DNA of 64,000 bases from Nocardia speluncae NBRC 108251 (lineage in GTDB: Bacteria; Actinomycetota; Actinomycetes; Mycobacteriales; Mycobacteriaceae): assembly GCF_001613245.1 (NCBI RefSeq), contig NZ_BDBZ01000002.1:744001-808000 (forward strand). Reading direction: 5' to 3'. Positions 1 through 8,686 of this stretch are shown one piece after another. Each line of letters starts with the position of its first letter. Positions within the stretch are counted from its first letter, which is position 1. Under the pieces are notes generated by a model, which was not told where the DNA came from, made no database searches, and saw nothing but the letters and a program-made list of their open reading frames with translations. A program made the translations under genes and the position numbers.

Positions 1-122
1 AGGACGGTGCCGAGCAGGCTCGACAGCGCGACCTTACGCAACTGCGTGTTGTCGCTCGCCGCACCCGGCGTTCCGGCGGCCGACGGGGATTCGGCTCTCG
101 GCGGTTGTTTCTCTGTGTACAT
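1..122 (-). CDS. MFS transporter, N-terminal fragment cut by window edge
   Basis: Reading the minus strand from an ATG at 122 gives 40 open residues, beginning MYTEKQPPRAESPS and reaching LRKVALSSLLGTV at the window edge. A polar, disordered N-terminus followed by a basic LRKVALSSLLGT segment is typical of metabolite:H+ symporters of the major facilitator superfamily, just before the first membrane helix. That assignment rests on this short motif alone, because no membrane segment is inside the window. The 88 bases between it and the next gene hold nothing I recognise. Confidence 0.5.
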   Translation of the reverse strand, partial: MYTEKQPPRAESPSAAGTPGAASDNTQLRKVALSSLLGTV

Positions 123-210
123 GGGGGCTCCAGCGTCGGTGATCAAGCCTCGGCGCGGACCGGGCTACGGGATCGTCTCGCCGTAGCCCACCGCACGGAA
201 ATCGGAGGGT

Positions 211-1125
211 TCAGTGCGCGGCCGTGACGACCACGTCGATGAGCGCCGCGACGGCACGCGCGCAGTCGTTGCGGGAATAACCCAGCCGCCGCACCTCACC
301 GGCATCCGGTTCGTATGCCAGTGTGTTGCCGCGACCTTGGATGATGGCCGCGTCCGGCAGCAGCGGATGCTGTTCGTCGCGTTCGGTGATTTCCCGCGCG
401 CCGCCGGCGGCGTCGACCATCATCTGGAAGAACTGCCGGTACGAGAGGTTCTGGTCGCCGATGAGATACGCCGCACCGGACTCACCGTCGAGCAGAGCAC
501 CGCGGATCGCCTGTGCAAGTGAGGCGGCGGACATGTAGTTGGTACCGCCGACGGGAGCGAAATCTGGGATATCGGGCTCGTTTCCGGCCGCCCACGAGAC
601 CATCCGCCGATAACGACGGGCCGAGGCTCCGGATACGGCCCCGATGATCGAGGGCGGATTGAGCGTGCACACCCTGAACGATTCGTCCGCGAGCGCGCGC
701 GCACCCTCGTCGGCCGCCTTCCGGGCCGCGATGTACGGGTTGTTGTCCGCGAGATCCGGTCGCAGCTGGTGGTAGTAGCTGCCTACCTGCACGAAACAGC
801 CCACGCCGGCCTCTTTGGCGAGTTCGGCGAACCGCGGCACACCCACAATCTGGGTATCCGCCCAGAATTGCGCTGGGTCGTCATCCGCCTTTTTGTGCCG
901 CACATCCTGACCGGCGGAGAAGACGATGCCGTCGAACTGCGACAGTTGTTCCCGGGTGAAGGTGGGAACGGTGTAATCGCCTGTGAGCAGTGGAAAGCCG
1001 GCGACCGGGGAGCTGGCGGGGATCTCCCCGCGCGCCGCGACGGTGACGTCGTCGCCGTGTTCGCGTAGGTGCAGCGCGGCGTGCGCGCCGATCATGCCGG
1101 TGCCGCCGATGATCAGAATCTTCAT
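211..1125 (-). CDS. NAD(P)-dependent epimerase/dehydratase-like protein (extended SDR)
   Basis: This 304-residue protein opens with the Rossmann motif GGTGMIGAH at about residues 7-15, the GxxGxxG nucleotide-binding loop of extended short-chain dehydrogenases/NmrA-like proteins. A conserved YYHQL/YIAARK segment around residues 117-135 could supply the Tyr-x3-Lys pair, but the spacing is not canonical, so catalytic competence is uncertain. No membrane segment or signal peptide is visible. It lies 26 bases downstream of another SDR on the same strand, so the two are probably co-transcribed. The substrate cannot be told from sequence; a sugar- or steroid-like ketone/alcohol would be usual for the family. 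Confidence 0.7.
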   Translation of the reverse strand: MKILIIGGTGMIGAHAALHLREHGDDVTVAARGEIPASSPVAGFPLLTGDYTVPTFTREQLSQFDGIVFSAGQDVRHKKADDDPAQFWADTQIVGVPRFAELAKEAGVGCFVQVGSYYHQLRPDLADNNPYIAARKAADEGARALADESFRVCTLNPPSIIGAVSGASARRYRRMVSWAAGNEPDIPDFAPVGGTNYMSAASLAQAIRGALLDGESGAAYLIGDQNLSYRQFFQMMVDAAGGAREITERDEQHPLLPDAAIIQGRGNTLAYEPDAGEVRRLGYSRNDCARAVAALIDVVVTAAH

Positions 1126-1151
1126 AACTGAGATGACTTTCGGTCGTCGGG

Positions 1152-1967
1152 TCAGGGATTACGGGGACGGTTGGTCCAGCCGCCGGAGTGCCGCGGCACC
1201 CAGCCACCCGCGGCGTGGGTTCCGCCGTCGACGTGGATGGTGCCGCCGGTGACGAAGCGGGACAGGTCGGAGGCGAGGAACAGTGCGACACCGGCCACAT
1301 CGTCCGGCCTGCCGGGACCGCCGAGCGGCGACCAGGTCGGCCACAGGTGCCGGTCCTCCTCGGGTACGAGCGCCGCGTAGGGCACCTGGACCGACTCGAT
1401 GAGGTCCGGGGCGACGGCGTTGACGCGGATTCCGGCGGGACCGATCTCCGCGGCCAGCGACCGGGTGAATCCGGTCAGCGCGGCTTTGTATCCCGAATAC
1501 ACGGCATGGCCGGGGATCGCGCGATGGCCCTCGACCGTGGTGAGGTTGATGATGGAACCGGTGCCGCGCTCGGTCATCCCGGGTAGCAGCGCCTGGGTCA
1601 GGCGAAGGACGTGCGCGAAATTGATGTCGTGCAGTTCGTCCCACAACGCGGGCGCGTTGGTAGCGAAGGTATGCGGCGGCTGCAGGTAGTGGCCGACATT
1701 GTTGACGAGTATGTGGGGCCGGTGCTCGACGATCCTGGGCGGGCACGGCGAAACCCGCACATCCCATTCCACCTGCGTTATCGAGCCGCCCGCGGCGGCA
1801 TCGAATTCGACCGAGCCGATCGGCTCGATATCGGCGACCAGGACATCGGCACCGTGCGCGGCGAATGCCCGCGCGACGGCGGCGCCGATACCGGCGGCAC
1901 CACCGGTGACCACGGCCCGCCGGCCCGCGAGCAGCGCAGCGGGAGTGAATGAGCAGAGTTCGGTCAT
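1152..1967 (-). CDS. Short-chain dehydrogenase/reductase (classical SDR)
   Basis: A 271-residue classical SDR that interconverts an alcohol and a ketone with NAD(P)H. It shows the cofactor motif TGGAAGIG near residues 19-26, the NNVG motif, and the catalytic YSGYK (Tyr-x3-Lys) with a preceding INLTT strand. The C-terminus has the usual FVTGGTIHVDGG segment. I place the start at the ATG at 1967 (MTELCSF), which gives the normal family length. The frame stays open upstream, but that extension has no SDR similarity and runs into the divergent regulator. It is probably co-transcribed with the downstream epimerase-like gene and controlled by the divergent IclR gene. Confidence 0.82.
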   Translation of the reverse strand: MTELCSFTPAALLAGRRAVVTGGAAGIGAAVARAFAAHGADVLVADIEPIGSVEFDAAAGGSITQVEWDVRVSPCPPRIVEHRPHILVNNVGHYLQPPHTFATNAPALWDELHDINFAHVLRLTQALLPGMTERGTGSIINLTTVEGHRAIPGHAVYSGYKAALTGFTRSLAAEIGPAGIRVNAVAPDLIESVQVPYAALVPEEDRHLWPTWSPLGGPGRPDDVAGVALFLASDLSRFVTGGTIHVDGGTHAAGGWVPRHSGGWTNRPRNP

Positions 1968-2130
1968 CCACGGATTACAACCCGCCGGCACCATCGCCGA
2001 CAGCGGAGTTTCCGGACAGTGGAAAAACTCGTACCAGCCGCATCCGGCGCGACCTATGGTGCGAGGTGGCATCGCGGAGCCCTGACGTGGAGTTATCCCG
2101 TCGCGTTGTCCAGATGAGGAAGGAGACCGG

Positions 2131-2883
2131 ATGCGGTCGCAGAATACCGGCGAGACCCCGACCGGAGTCATGCAGCGCGCGGCCTCGATCCTCGATGTGC
2201 TCGACGGCGTCGAACCCATGAACCTGTCGCAGATCGTCGCGGCCACCGGGTTACCGCTGTCGTCGGCGCATCGCGCACTGGAACAGCTGGTCGCGTTGCG
2301 CTGGGTGCACCGGCACGGCAAGCAATACCAGCTGGGTATGCGCATCATCGAGCTCGGCTCGGCCGCGTCCCAGCAGAACGCGCTGCGTCAGGCCGCGCTC
2401 CCCAGCCTGCATTGGTTGCATCGGGTGACGGGCTGCATCGTGCACCTGGGCGTACTCGACGGCGACGAGGTGGTCTATCTGGAGAAAGTCGGCGGGGAAC
2501 TCGTCGCCGGTATCCGCTCGCGGGTCGGCAGCCGGATGCGCGCGGAAACCTCGGCGATCGGCAAGGCTCTGCTCGCCCTCGACCGGTATGCCCACGACGG
2601 CTCACCGGAGATCGACCGGGCCCGGGAACTGCGTATGGTCTACGAGCACGAGCGGTGCATGAAAGGCTTCAGCTGTGTAGCGGCGCCGATCGGGACGATG
2701 GGTCACGGGGAGCCGGCCGCCGTGTCGGTTTTCGGTTCGGTAGCCAAGATCCGCGCGGACCAGCGGATACATCTGTCGGTGCAGACCGCGGCCGCCGAGA
2801 TCGGACGGCGGCTGGACCTGGCGCCGTCCGGGCCGGCACGGCGGCGCACCGCCCGCTACCGGCAGAGCCGATTGGGCGCCTAG
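2131..2883 (+). CDS. IclR family transcriptional regulator
   Basis: A 250-residue regulator. Residues 14-75 form the winged helix-turn-helix typical of IclR proteins (GVMQRAASILDVLDG...LSQIVAATGLPLSSAHRALEQL). The rest is the IclR effector domain, with GCIVHLGVLDGDEVVYLEKV and the TSAIGKALLA motif. A strong Shine-Dalgarno (AGGAAGGAG) sits just before the ATG. The gene is divergent from the SDR/epimerase pair across 163 bases, the usual arrangement for a local IclR regulator and its targets. The ligand is unknown; IclR proteins typically sense small organic acids or aromatic intermediates. Confidence 0.88.
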   Translation: MRSQNTGETPTGVMQRAASILDVLDGVEPMNLSQIVAATGLPLSSAHRALEQLVALRWVHRHGKQYQLGMRIIELGSAASQQNALRQAALPSLHWLHRVTGCIVHLGVLDGDEVVYLEKVGGELVAGIRSRVGSRMRAETSAIGKALLALDRYAHDGSPEIDRARELRMVYEHERCMKGFSCVAAPIGTMGHGEPAAVSVFGSVAKIRADQRIHLSVQTAAAEIGRRLDLAPSGPARRRTARYRQSRLGA

Positions 2884-2935
2884 CAGGTACGATACTCCGA
2901 TCCGAGCGGCGGTTTCCGCGTCGGTGATCGGCGAC

Positions 2936-3415
2936 CTATTCGAAGAAGCGGTAGATGGCTTCGGCGATGACGGCGGGCCGCTCGGTGTTCTCGATCTCGA
3001 TCTTGCCGTCGATGACGACCTGCACACCGTTCTTCGGCAGCGTCTCCACCGATTTCAGACCGGCGTTCAAACGGATGCGGCTACCGGCCGGGACCGGGTT
3101 GGTGAAACGGACCTTGTTCAGGCCGTAGTTGACGGCCATGGTGACACTGTCGACCGTGAGGATCTCGTCCCACATCGGGATGATCAGCGACAGTGTCAGG
3201 TAGCCGTGCGCAATCGGCCCCCCGAAGGGGCTCTCCGCGGCCGCGCGTTCGGGATCGGTATGGATCCACTGCTGATCGTCGGTGGCGTCGGCAAAGGTCT
3301 GGATACGGTTCTGGTCGACGGTGAACCAGGCACTGGTCCCCAGGGAGCTGCCGGCCAGTGCATCCAGCTCACCGAGGTTCGACAGATGGGTGGTGTGGAA
3401 ATCGACGGCGGTCAT
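2936..3415 (-). CDS. MaoC-like (R)-specific enoyl-CoA hydratase
   Basis: A 159-residue single hot-dog protein of the MaoC dehydratase family, which hydrates trans-2-enoyl-CoA to the (R)-3-hydroxyacyl-CoA. The hydratase-2 signature is clear: FADATDDQQWIHTDPERA with the Asp47-x4-His52 pair, followed by PFGGPIAHGYLTLSL. The start at 3415 overlaps the stop of the amidohydrolase gene in an ATGA junction, so the two are translationally coupled. It is the last gene of a three-gene operon starting with the SDR at 5222. It closely resembles the MaoC protein at 33773-34228, suggesting a duplicated enzyme for a second pathway. Confidence 0.88.
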   Translation of the reverse strand: MTAVDFHTTHLSNLGELDALAGSSLGTSAWFTVDQNRIQTFADATDDQQWIHTDPERAAAESPFGGPIAHGYLTLSLIIPMWDEILTVDSVTMAVNYGLNKVRFTNPVPAGSRIRLNAGLKSVETLPKNGVQVVIDGKIEIENTERPAVIAEAIYRFFE

Positions 3416-4314
3416 TCGTTCTCCTGAGGGGCCAGGCCCAGCACGCGCAGGGCATTGTCTTTGAAAATTTTCGAGGTGACTTCGGGTTTGATGTCGAGCC
3501 CGGCAAAATCGGCCATCCACCGGTCGACCTGGATGACAGGGAAGTCCGAGCCGAACAGCACCTTGTCGCGCAGCATCCGGTTCGCCGCGTGCACCAGCTG
3601 CGGCGGGAAATACTTCGGCGACCAACCCGACAGGTCGATGTACACATTGGCCTTGTGGGTGGCGATCGCGATCTGGGCGTCGACCCACGGCACCGCCGGA
3701 TGCGCCATCACCATGGTGAGTTCCGGGAAGTCGGCGGCGACATCGTCGAGGAGCATGGGGTCGGAGTAGCGCAGTTTGATCCCGTGCCCGCCGGGCAGCC
3801 CCGACCCGATCCCGGTCTGCCCGGTGTGGAACAGCGCGGGCACGCCGGCCTCGGCGATCACTTCGTAGAGCGGATAGTAGGCGCGGTCGTTCGGGGCGAA
3901 ACCCTGCAGGCTCGGGTGGAACTTGAAACCCTTGACGCCGTAGTCGTCCACCAGGCGCCGGGCGCGGGAAACGGCAGCCTTACCCTGGATCGGGTCGACA
4001 GAGCCGAACGGAATCAGCACATCGTTGTTCTCGGCGGCGTATTCGGCGATCTCCTCCACGGAGTTCACCGGATGCCCGCTGGCCGAGCTCGCGTCGACGG
4101 TGAATACCACCGCGGCCATCTTGCGCGCCCGGTAGTGCTCGGCGATGGTCTGGATACTCGGTGTGCGTTCGGCACCCGATTTGAAGTATTTCGCCGAGGC
4201 CGCGATCAGCTCGGGATCGAGGGATTTGTGGCCACAGCCGTCGATCTCGACATGGGTGTGGAAATCGATCGCGACGAGTTCGTCGGTCCGGAGCCCGAAT
4301 TCGTAGCCGCTCAT
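3412..4314 (-). CDS. Amidohydrolase-2 family protein (metal-dependent hydrolase/decarboxylase)
   Basis: A 300-residue TIM-barrel amidohydrolase-2 protein. Metal-ligand motifs appear in the expected order: DFHTH at residues 17-21, KFHP, FHTG, MAHP, and FGSDFP near the C-terminus, whose Asp is the catalytic base in the family. Relatives include gamma-resorcylate and ACMSD-type decarboxylases and ring hydrolases. The reaction here could be C-C decarboxylation or hydrolysis; the sequence does not decide. Both ends overlap neighbours by ATGA junctions (SDR upstream, MaoC downstream), so it is embedded in one operon that links it to CoA-thioester chemistry. Confidence 0.85.
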   Translation of the reverse strand: MSGYEFGLRTDELVAIDFHTHVEIDGCGHKSLDPELIAASAKYFKSGAERTPSIQTIAEHYRARKMAAVVFTVDASSASGHPVNSVEEIAEYAAENNDVLIPFGSVDPIQGKAAVSRARRLVDDYGVKGFKFHPSLQGFAPNDRAYYPLYEVIAEAGVPALFHTGQTGIGSGLPGGHGIKLRYSDPMLLDDVAADFPELTMVMAHPAVPWVDAQIAIATHKANVYIDLSGWSPKYFPPQLVHAANRMLRDKVLFGSDFPVIQVDRWMADFAGLDIKPEVTSKIFKDNALRVLGLAPQENE

Positions 4315-5222
4315 TTTCCGGTCAGCTCCTCGGGGAACTCTTCGCCGACCGATTCGAGGCGACCGGCGAGGGAGTCGTTCCATGTGGCGGCGACATCTTC
4401 GGCCGAGAATCCACCGTCGTGGAAGGTTTCCGCAGTGAGCTGCGGGTGGGTCCACAGGGCGAGGCGGTCGCCGCCGACGGAGATCGCCTGGCCGGTGATA
4501 TCGGCGGCGGCATCGGAGGCGAGGAACGCGATCAGGCCCGCGACATCATCGGGTGTGCCCATCCCCACATCGCGGCGGATGAGGGCCGGGAGTTCGCCGG
4601 TCTGCTTCGACTGTTCGATATACGGCTCGAACAGCGGAATCGTCTCGGTCATCGCCGTGACGGCCACCGGACATACGGCATTCACGGTGACGGCGGCGCG
4701 CTGTAGCTCCATCGCCCAGGTACGGACCATGCCGACGATTGCGGCTTTCGCGGCCGAGTAGTTGGTCTGGCCGAAATTTCCCCGCTGGCCGGCCGGTGAG
4801 CCGATACAGATCACGCGACCGCCCGCACCCTGCTCGCGGAAGCGGACCACGGCTTCGCGCACGCAGGTGAAGGTGCCCTTGAGATGGACATCGATGACGG
4901 CGTCGAAGTCCTCGTCCGTCATCTTCCAGAGCACTTTGTCGCGCAGAATTCCGGCGTTGGTGACCATCACGTCCAACCGGCCGTAGTTCTCGACCGCGGC
5001 GGCGACGAGCCGGCGGGCGGTATCGGCGGAGCCGACCGGCGCGACGACGGCGACGGCCCGGCCGCCGGCGGATTCGATGGTCGCGACAGCATTTTCCGCA
5101 GTTTCGGCGTCGACATCGTTCACCACGACGGCCGCCCCGTGGCGGGCCAGTTCCTTGGCGTAGGCCAGGCCCAGACCCCGTCCGCTTCCGGTGACCACCG
5201 CGACCTTGTTGCTCAGGTCCAT
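4311..5222 (-). CDS. Short-chain dehydrogenase (3-hydroxyacyl-CoA-dehydrogenase-like SDR)
   Basis: A 303-residue SDR with TGSGRGLG at residues 12-19, TNAG, and the catalytic NYSAAK motif. Its length and the ALFEPYIEQ-type C-terminal region resemble the SDR module of multifunctional beta-oxidation enzymes, which oxidise (3R)-hydroxyacyl-CoA. Pairing with a downstream MaoC hydratase in the same operon fits that: hydration by MaoC, then oxidation by this protein. It is the first gene of the operon, with a GGAGGAG ribosome site just before the ATG. The divergent MarR gene and the palindrome at 5272-5284 probably control it. Confidence 0.85.
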   Translation of the reverse strand: MDLSNKVAVVTGSGRGLGLAYAKELARHGAAVVVNDVDAETAENAVATIESAGGRAVAVVAPVGSADTARRLVAAAVENYGRLDVMVTNAGILRDKVLWKMTDEDFDAVIDVHLKGTFTCVREAVVRFREQGAGGRVICIGSPAGQRGNFGQTNYSAAKAAIVGMVRTWAMELQRAAVTVNAVCPVAVTAMTETIPLFEPYIEQSKQTGELPALIRRDVGMGTPDDVAGLIAFLASDAAADITGQAISVGGDRLALWTHPQLTAETFHDGGFSAEDVAATWNDSLAGRLESVGEEFPEELTGK

Positions 5223-5271
5223 GAAGGCTCCTCCTGGGATAGATTGTACGTTTGCATGAGAACATACATTA

Positions 5272-5284
5272 TTGACTATCTCAA
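5272..5284. promoter_or_regulatory. Candidate MarR operator, upstream copy
   Basis: An inverted repeat TTGA-N5-TCAA lies in the AT-rich gap between the SDR operon (start 5222) and the divergent MarR gene (start 5348). It is preceded by TACATTA, and the 13-base block ATACATTATTGAC recurs exactly at 5830-5842 beyond the MarR gene. Position and symmetry suit a MarR-family dimer; binding is inferred. Confidence 0.5.
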
Positions 5285-5347
5285 GTAATAGGCCCCGGCG
5301 AATCCTCCTTCTAAGCTGACCGGACCACAGACGAACAGGAGTTGCAG

Positions 5348-5794
5348 GTGACCACGGAGAAGATGCCGCCGCTGACCGAGGACATCGGATTCCTCCTGTC
5401 GCGAACGGCGGCGCTGCTCACCCAGGAGGTGAACCAGGTCCTCGCCCCCGAGGGCCTGCGCGTTCGCAGCTACACCGTGCTCCATCTCGCCTGCGAGAAC
5501 CCTGCCGGCATCAGCCAGAAAAGCGTGGCCGACGCCAGCGGCATGGACCCGAGCCAGGTCGTCGCATTACTGGACGGCCTGGAGGAACGTGAGCTGGTGC
5601 GCAGGCAACCCGATCCCAACGACCGGCGCAGCAAACTACTGGTCGCGACGGACACCGGCCGTGAGCTCTGCCTGCGCGCCCAGGCCTCGGTCCAGCGCGC
5701 CCAGGAGGAACATCTACACCCTCTGCCGGCCTGGATGGTCGACGGCCTGCGGGACACACTGCGGAGCATCATCTCCCCCGGCCGAACACCATGA
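5348..5794 (+). CDS. MarR family transcriptional regulator
   Basis: A 148-residue MarR-type winged-helix repressor. The core motif ISQKSVADASGMDPSQVVALLDGLEERELVRRQPDPNDRRSKLLVATDTGREL is the classic MarR recognition helix and wing, including the DxRxK wing signature. I prefer the GTG start at 5348, six bases after an AGGAG box, over a TTG two codons earlier. The gene sits between two copies of a TTGA-N5-TCAA palindrome, one facing the SDR/amidohydrolase/MaoC operon and one facing the acyl-CoA dehydrogenase remnant and FadD. A role as local repressor of both is therefore likely. Typical ligands are aromatic acids or their CoA esters. Confidence 0.88.
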   Translation: MTTEKMPPLTEDIGFLLSRTAALLTQEVNQVLAPEGLRVRSYTVLHLACENPAGISQKSVADASGMDPSQVVALLDGLEERELVRRQPDPNDRRSKLLVATDTGRELCLRAQASVQRAQEEHLHPLPAWMVDGLRDTLRSIISPGRTP

Positions 5795-5837
5795 CCCGAC
5801 CGGACACCCACGCGAAGGTAGACAAGAAGATACATTA

Positions 5838-5850
5838 TTGACATTATCAA
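5838..5850. promoter_or_regulatory. Candidate MarR operator, downstream copy
   Basis: A second TTGA-N5-TCAA inverted repeat, in the same ATACATTATTGAC context as the copy at 5272-5284. It lies between the MarR gene and the remnant acyl-CoA dehydrogenase, about 70 bases before that gene's ATG. This suggests the regulator also controls the plus-strand unit that includes the FadD-like ligase. Confidence 0.48.
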
Positions 5851-5921
5851 CGTTATGAGTTTTGGTGGTAGGAGCTCCCCGGACGGCACGACATCCCGTT
5901 CGTTCGAAAGGACCCGCCGCC

Positions 5922-6430
5922 ATGGCTCTGCCACCCCTGCCCCGCACGGTCTTCGATGACGAACACCGAGACTTCCGCACCATGGTCCCCTCCTTCGCCG
6001 AGAAGGAAGTAGCCCCGCACCCTGGCCGCCCGGTCCGACGCGGGCCGGGTCGATCACAGGCTCTTCCGGGAAGCCGGGCGCCTGGGACTGCTCGGCCTGG
6101 GTGTCGCCGAACAGTACGGTGGCGGCGGCACCGGCGATTTCCGCTTCGACGCCGTGCTGATCGAAGAGCTGAATCGGGTGGGCGCCCAAGCAGTCACGAT
6201 GGGGTTGTCGGGTTTCAACGATCGATCCGGTGACCGCCGCCATGGCCAAGTGGTGGACGACCGAATTGCAGTCGCAGGTCGCCGACCGCGCCGTCCAGCT
6301 GCACGGCGGCTACGGATTCATGCGTGAATACCCGGTGGCATGCGAGTCCATGGATTCCCGCGCCTGCCGGATCTATGGCGGCACCACCGAAGTCATGAAG
6401 GAAATCATCGGACGCGCGCTCGTACAGTAG
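5922..6430 (+). pseudogene. Acyl-CoA dehydrogenase remnant, frameshifted and internally deleted
   Basis: Pieces of one acyl-CoA dehydrogenase (FAD-dependent alpha,beta-desaturase of acyl-CoA) lie in different frames. From the ATG at 5922 the N-terminus reads MALPPLPRTVFDDEHRDFRT...FAEKEVAPH. The frame then shifts and continues LAARSDAGRVDHRLFREAGRLGLLGLGVAEQYGGGGTGDF...IEELNRVG. The C-terminal part resumes in a third frame (PVTAAMAKWWTTELQ...VQLHGGYGFMREYPV...IYGGTTEVMKEIIG) and ends at 6430. Roughly 200 or more residues covering the middle beta-domain and substrate helices are absent. A ribosome site precedes the ATG, so it was once the first gene of the unit leading into FadD. Confidence 0.85.
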
Positions 6431-6472
6431 CGCTCCACGGCGGAACACAAGGCAAGGCAAGGAAGCTGTCGC

Positions 6473-7999
6473 ATGCTCAACCAAGGAATCGGGTCGTGGC
6501 CGTACCGGCGGGCCCGGGTGGCGCCGACGAAAACGGCCATGATCTTCCGGGACCGGGAACTGACCTACGCCGAGCTCGATCGCCGGGTCACCGCGCTGGC
6601 GAATGCGCTGCGTGCACGGAAAGTCGAAGCCGGTGACCGCGTGGCACTGATCGGCGGTAACCACCCGGCCTATCTCGAAACCCTCTACGCCACCGGCCTC
6701 CTCGGCGCCGTTTTCGTTCCGCTGAATGCCCGGCTCACCGCACCCGAAGTGGAGTACGCGCTCATCGATTCCGGCGCGTCGGTGCTCATCCATACCAGCG
6801 ACCTGGCCGAGGTGGTGGTTCCGGCTGCCGCCGTGGCACAGGTGCCCACCAGGATCGTCGTCGACGGCGGCCCGGACGATCCGGAACTCTCCTACGAGGC
6901 GCTGCTCGTCGAGGGCGCGGCGCACGAACGCCCCGATGTCCCGGTCACCTTGGATGATCCCTGTTTCCTGATGTACACCTCGGGCACCACCGGGCGCCCG
7001 AAAGGTGTCGTGACGACCCACGGAAACGTCATCTTCACCGCGATGAACGCAGTGATCGACCTGGACCTGCGCACCGCGGATGTCTCCGTGGTGTGCAGCC
7101 CTATGTTCCATACCGCCGCGTTGAACATGGTGGCCAACCCCACGATGTTGAAGGGCGGCACAGTTGTCATCGAACCGAAATTCGAGGCCGGCCGCCTACT
7201 CGAGGTGATCGAGCGGCATCGAGTCACGTTCATGTTCGCCGTCCCCACTATGTGCGATCTGATGAGCACGCACCCGGATTGGCCGCACCGCGATCTATCC
7301 TCGCTACGCTTCGTCAACGTCGCGGCGGCACCTGTTCCGCCTCGGACGCTGCGCACCTTCTCCGAACGCGGGATTCCGATGTGCCAGGGATACGGGCTGA
7401 CCGAAACGGGCCCCGGCGCGCTGGTCCTGCACGCCCATGAGGTCGAGCGGAAGCTCGGTTCGGCGGGGGTCCCGCATTTCTTCACCGATGTCCGGCTGGT
7501 CACCGCGGACGGCCACCCGGCCGGACCGGGGCAAGCGGGGGAAATCCAGATCTCCGGACCCAATGTGACGAGCGAATACTGGCAGCGCCCCGAGGCGACG
7601 GCGGACGCGTTCGCCGACGGGCGCTGGTTTCGCTCCGGCGATATCGGGGTGGCCGATGACGAGGGTTTCGTCCGGATCGTCGACCGCCTCAAGGACATGA
7701 TCATCTCCGGCGGCGAGAACATCTACCCCGCCGAAGTGGAGGCCGCGCTGCTGGAGATGCCGGGGGTGCGCGAATGCGCGGTATTCGGTGCACCGGACGA
7801 CAAATGGGGCGAGATCGGTGTCGCGGCGATCGTGCAGGACGACGGATTCGAGGGCACCGACGCGGATATCGCCGCCTTCCTGGGTGAGCGGCTGGCCCGC
7901 TACAAAATTCCCAAGCGGTATATCTGCCTGCCGGAAATACCGCGCAACGCCACGGGAAAAATTCTCAAACATGAGCTCCGGCGCCAGTTCGTCGATTGA
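6473..7999 (+). CDS. Acyl-CoA synthetase (fatty-acid--CoA ligase, FadD-like)
   Basis: A 508-residue ANL-superfamily ligase that activates a carboxylic acid to its CoA thioester via an acyl-adenylate. The AMP-binding P-loop YTSGTTGRPKG is at residues 168-178. It is followed by GYGLTETG, the hinge region RSGDIG...GFVRIVDRLKDMIISGGENIYPAEVE, and the C-terminal PRNATGKILKHELR with the catalytic lysine. Length and motif order are normal. It starts 42 bases after the acyl-CoA dehydrogenase remnant, in what was probably one operon. No intact ligase exists in the 14-38 kb island, so this one could serve it, but that is a guess. Confidence 0.93.
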   Translation: MLNQGIGSWPYRRARVAPTKTAMIFRDRELTYAELDRRVTALANALRARKVEAGDRVALIGGNHPAYLETLYATGLLGAVFVPLNARLTAPEVEYALIDSGASVLIHTSDLAEVVVPAAAVAQVPTRIVVDGGPDDPELSYEALLVEGAAHERPDVPVTLDDPCFLMYTSGTTGRPKGVVTTHGNVIFTAMNAVIDLDLRTADVSVVCSPMFHTAALNMVANPTMLKGGTVVIEPKFEAGRLLEVIERHRVTFMFAVPTMCDLMSTHPDWPHRDLSSLRFVNVAAAPVPPRTLRTFSERGIPMCQGYGLTETGPGALVLHAHEVERKLGSAGVPHFFTDVRLVTADGHPAGPGQAGEIQISGPNVTSEYWQRPEATADAFADGRWFRSGDIGVADDEGFVRIVDRLKDMIISGGENIYPAEVEAALLEMPGVRECAVFGAPDDKWGEIGVAAIVQDDGFEGTDADIAAFLGERLARYKIPKRYICLPEIPRNATGKILKHELRRQFVD

Positions 8000-8166
8000 G
8001 CGCGCTCGCCCGGTCTCGACGTGACCGTCGGACGGCCTCACCCGGCGGTCGCATCGAGCCGATAGACCTGGGCAGCGATGTCATCAGTTCCCCCGGCGAG
8101 GCGCCGCGCACGGCGTATTCGAGTGCGTTCCAAACCGTGACGTAACCCCCTGCCGTCCGAGATATC

Positions 8167-8686
8167 GTGGAATCCCTCGTATCTCAGGGTGGGCGCGCGG
8201 CCGCCATCGAATGCGATGTTGCCGACGAGAACTCCGTGACCACCGCAATGACGACCGCCGCCGCCCGGCCGGGGCAGATCACCGGCTTGTTCGCGAACGC
8301 CGCGATCGCCGCCACCGGCCGCCTTCACCTGCTCGACCTCGATGAGTGGGAAAGGGTCCTGCGCATCGACTTGACGGGTGTATTTCTCAGCCTCGAGCAC
8401 TGCCTGCCCCATATGATCGAGGCCGGCACCGGGTCCATCGTCACGGTGGGGTCGTTGTCATCCGTCGTCGCTGTCACCGGAGGTGGCGCCGCCAGTTACA
8501 AGGCGGCCAAAGGCGGTGTGAACATGCTGACCAAATCCGTCGCCGTGGAGTACGCAGGCGCGGTATCCGCGCAAACTGCCTGTGCCCGGGCGCTGTCGAA
8601 ACCGGTTTCGCCCGATCCGCCGAGCCGACGGCCGGGCCCGGCCACTGCCGGATCAGCCGATCGGCAGCGAGCTGAGGATCGGGAGG
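8167..8686 (+). pseudogene. Short-chain dehydrogenase remnant
   Basis: An SDR fragment without its N-terminal Rossmann loop. It begins at VESLVSQGGRAAAIECDVADENSV, continues through NAAIAATGRL, TGSIVTVGSLSSV and the catalytic SYKAAKGG, and keeps MLTKSVAVEYAGA. After about 8560 the homologous reading moves to another frame, where GIRANCLCPGAVETGFA continues the protein. The first ~50 residues (TGxxxGxG) are missing and there is at least one frameshift, so the gene is dead. Its 3' end runs into the convergent DD-peptidase gene. Bases 8000-8166 between FadD and this remnant hold no gene I can support. Confidence 0.78.

Noticed and set aside
1968..2348. N-terminal extension of the SDR at 1152-1967 to 398 residues
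   Set aside because: The added 127 residues are Arg/Pro/Ser-rich, unlike any SDR, and overlap the IclR gene; the ATG at 1967 gives normal length.
3358..4761. 467-codon plus-strand frame
   Set aside because: Antisense to the amidohydrolase and SDR; composition (HLVQ, RRR runs) is that of a GC-rich shadow frame.
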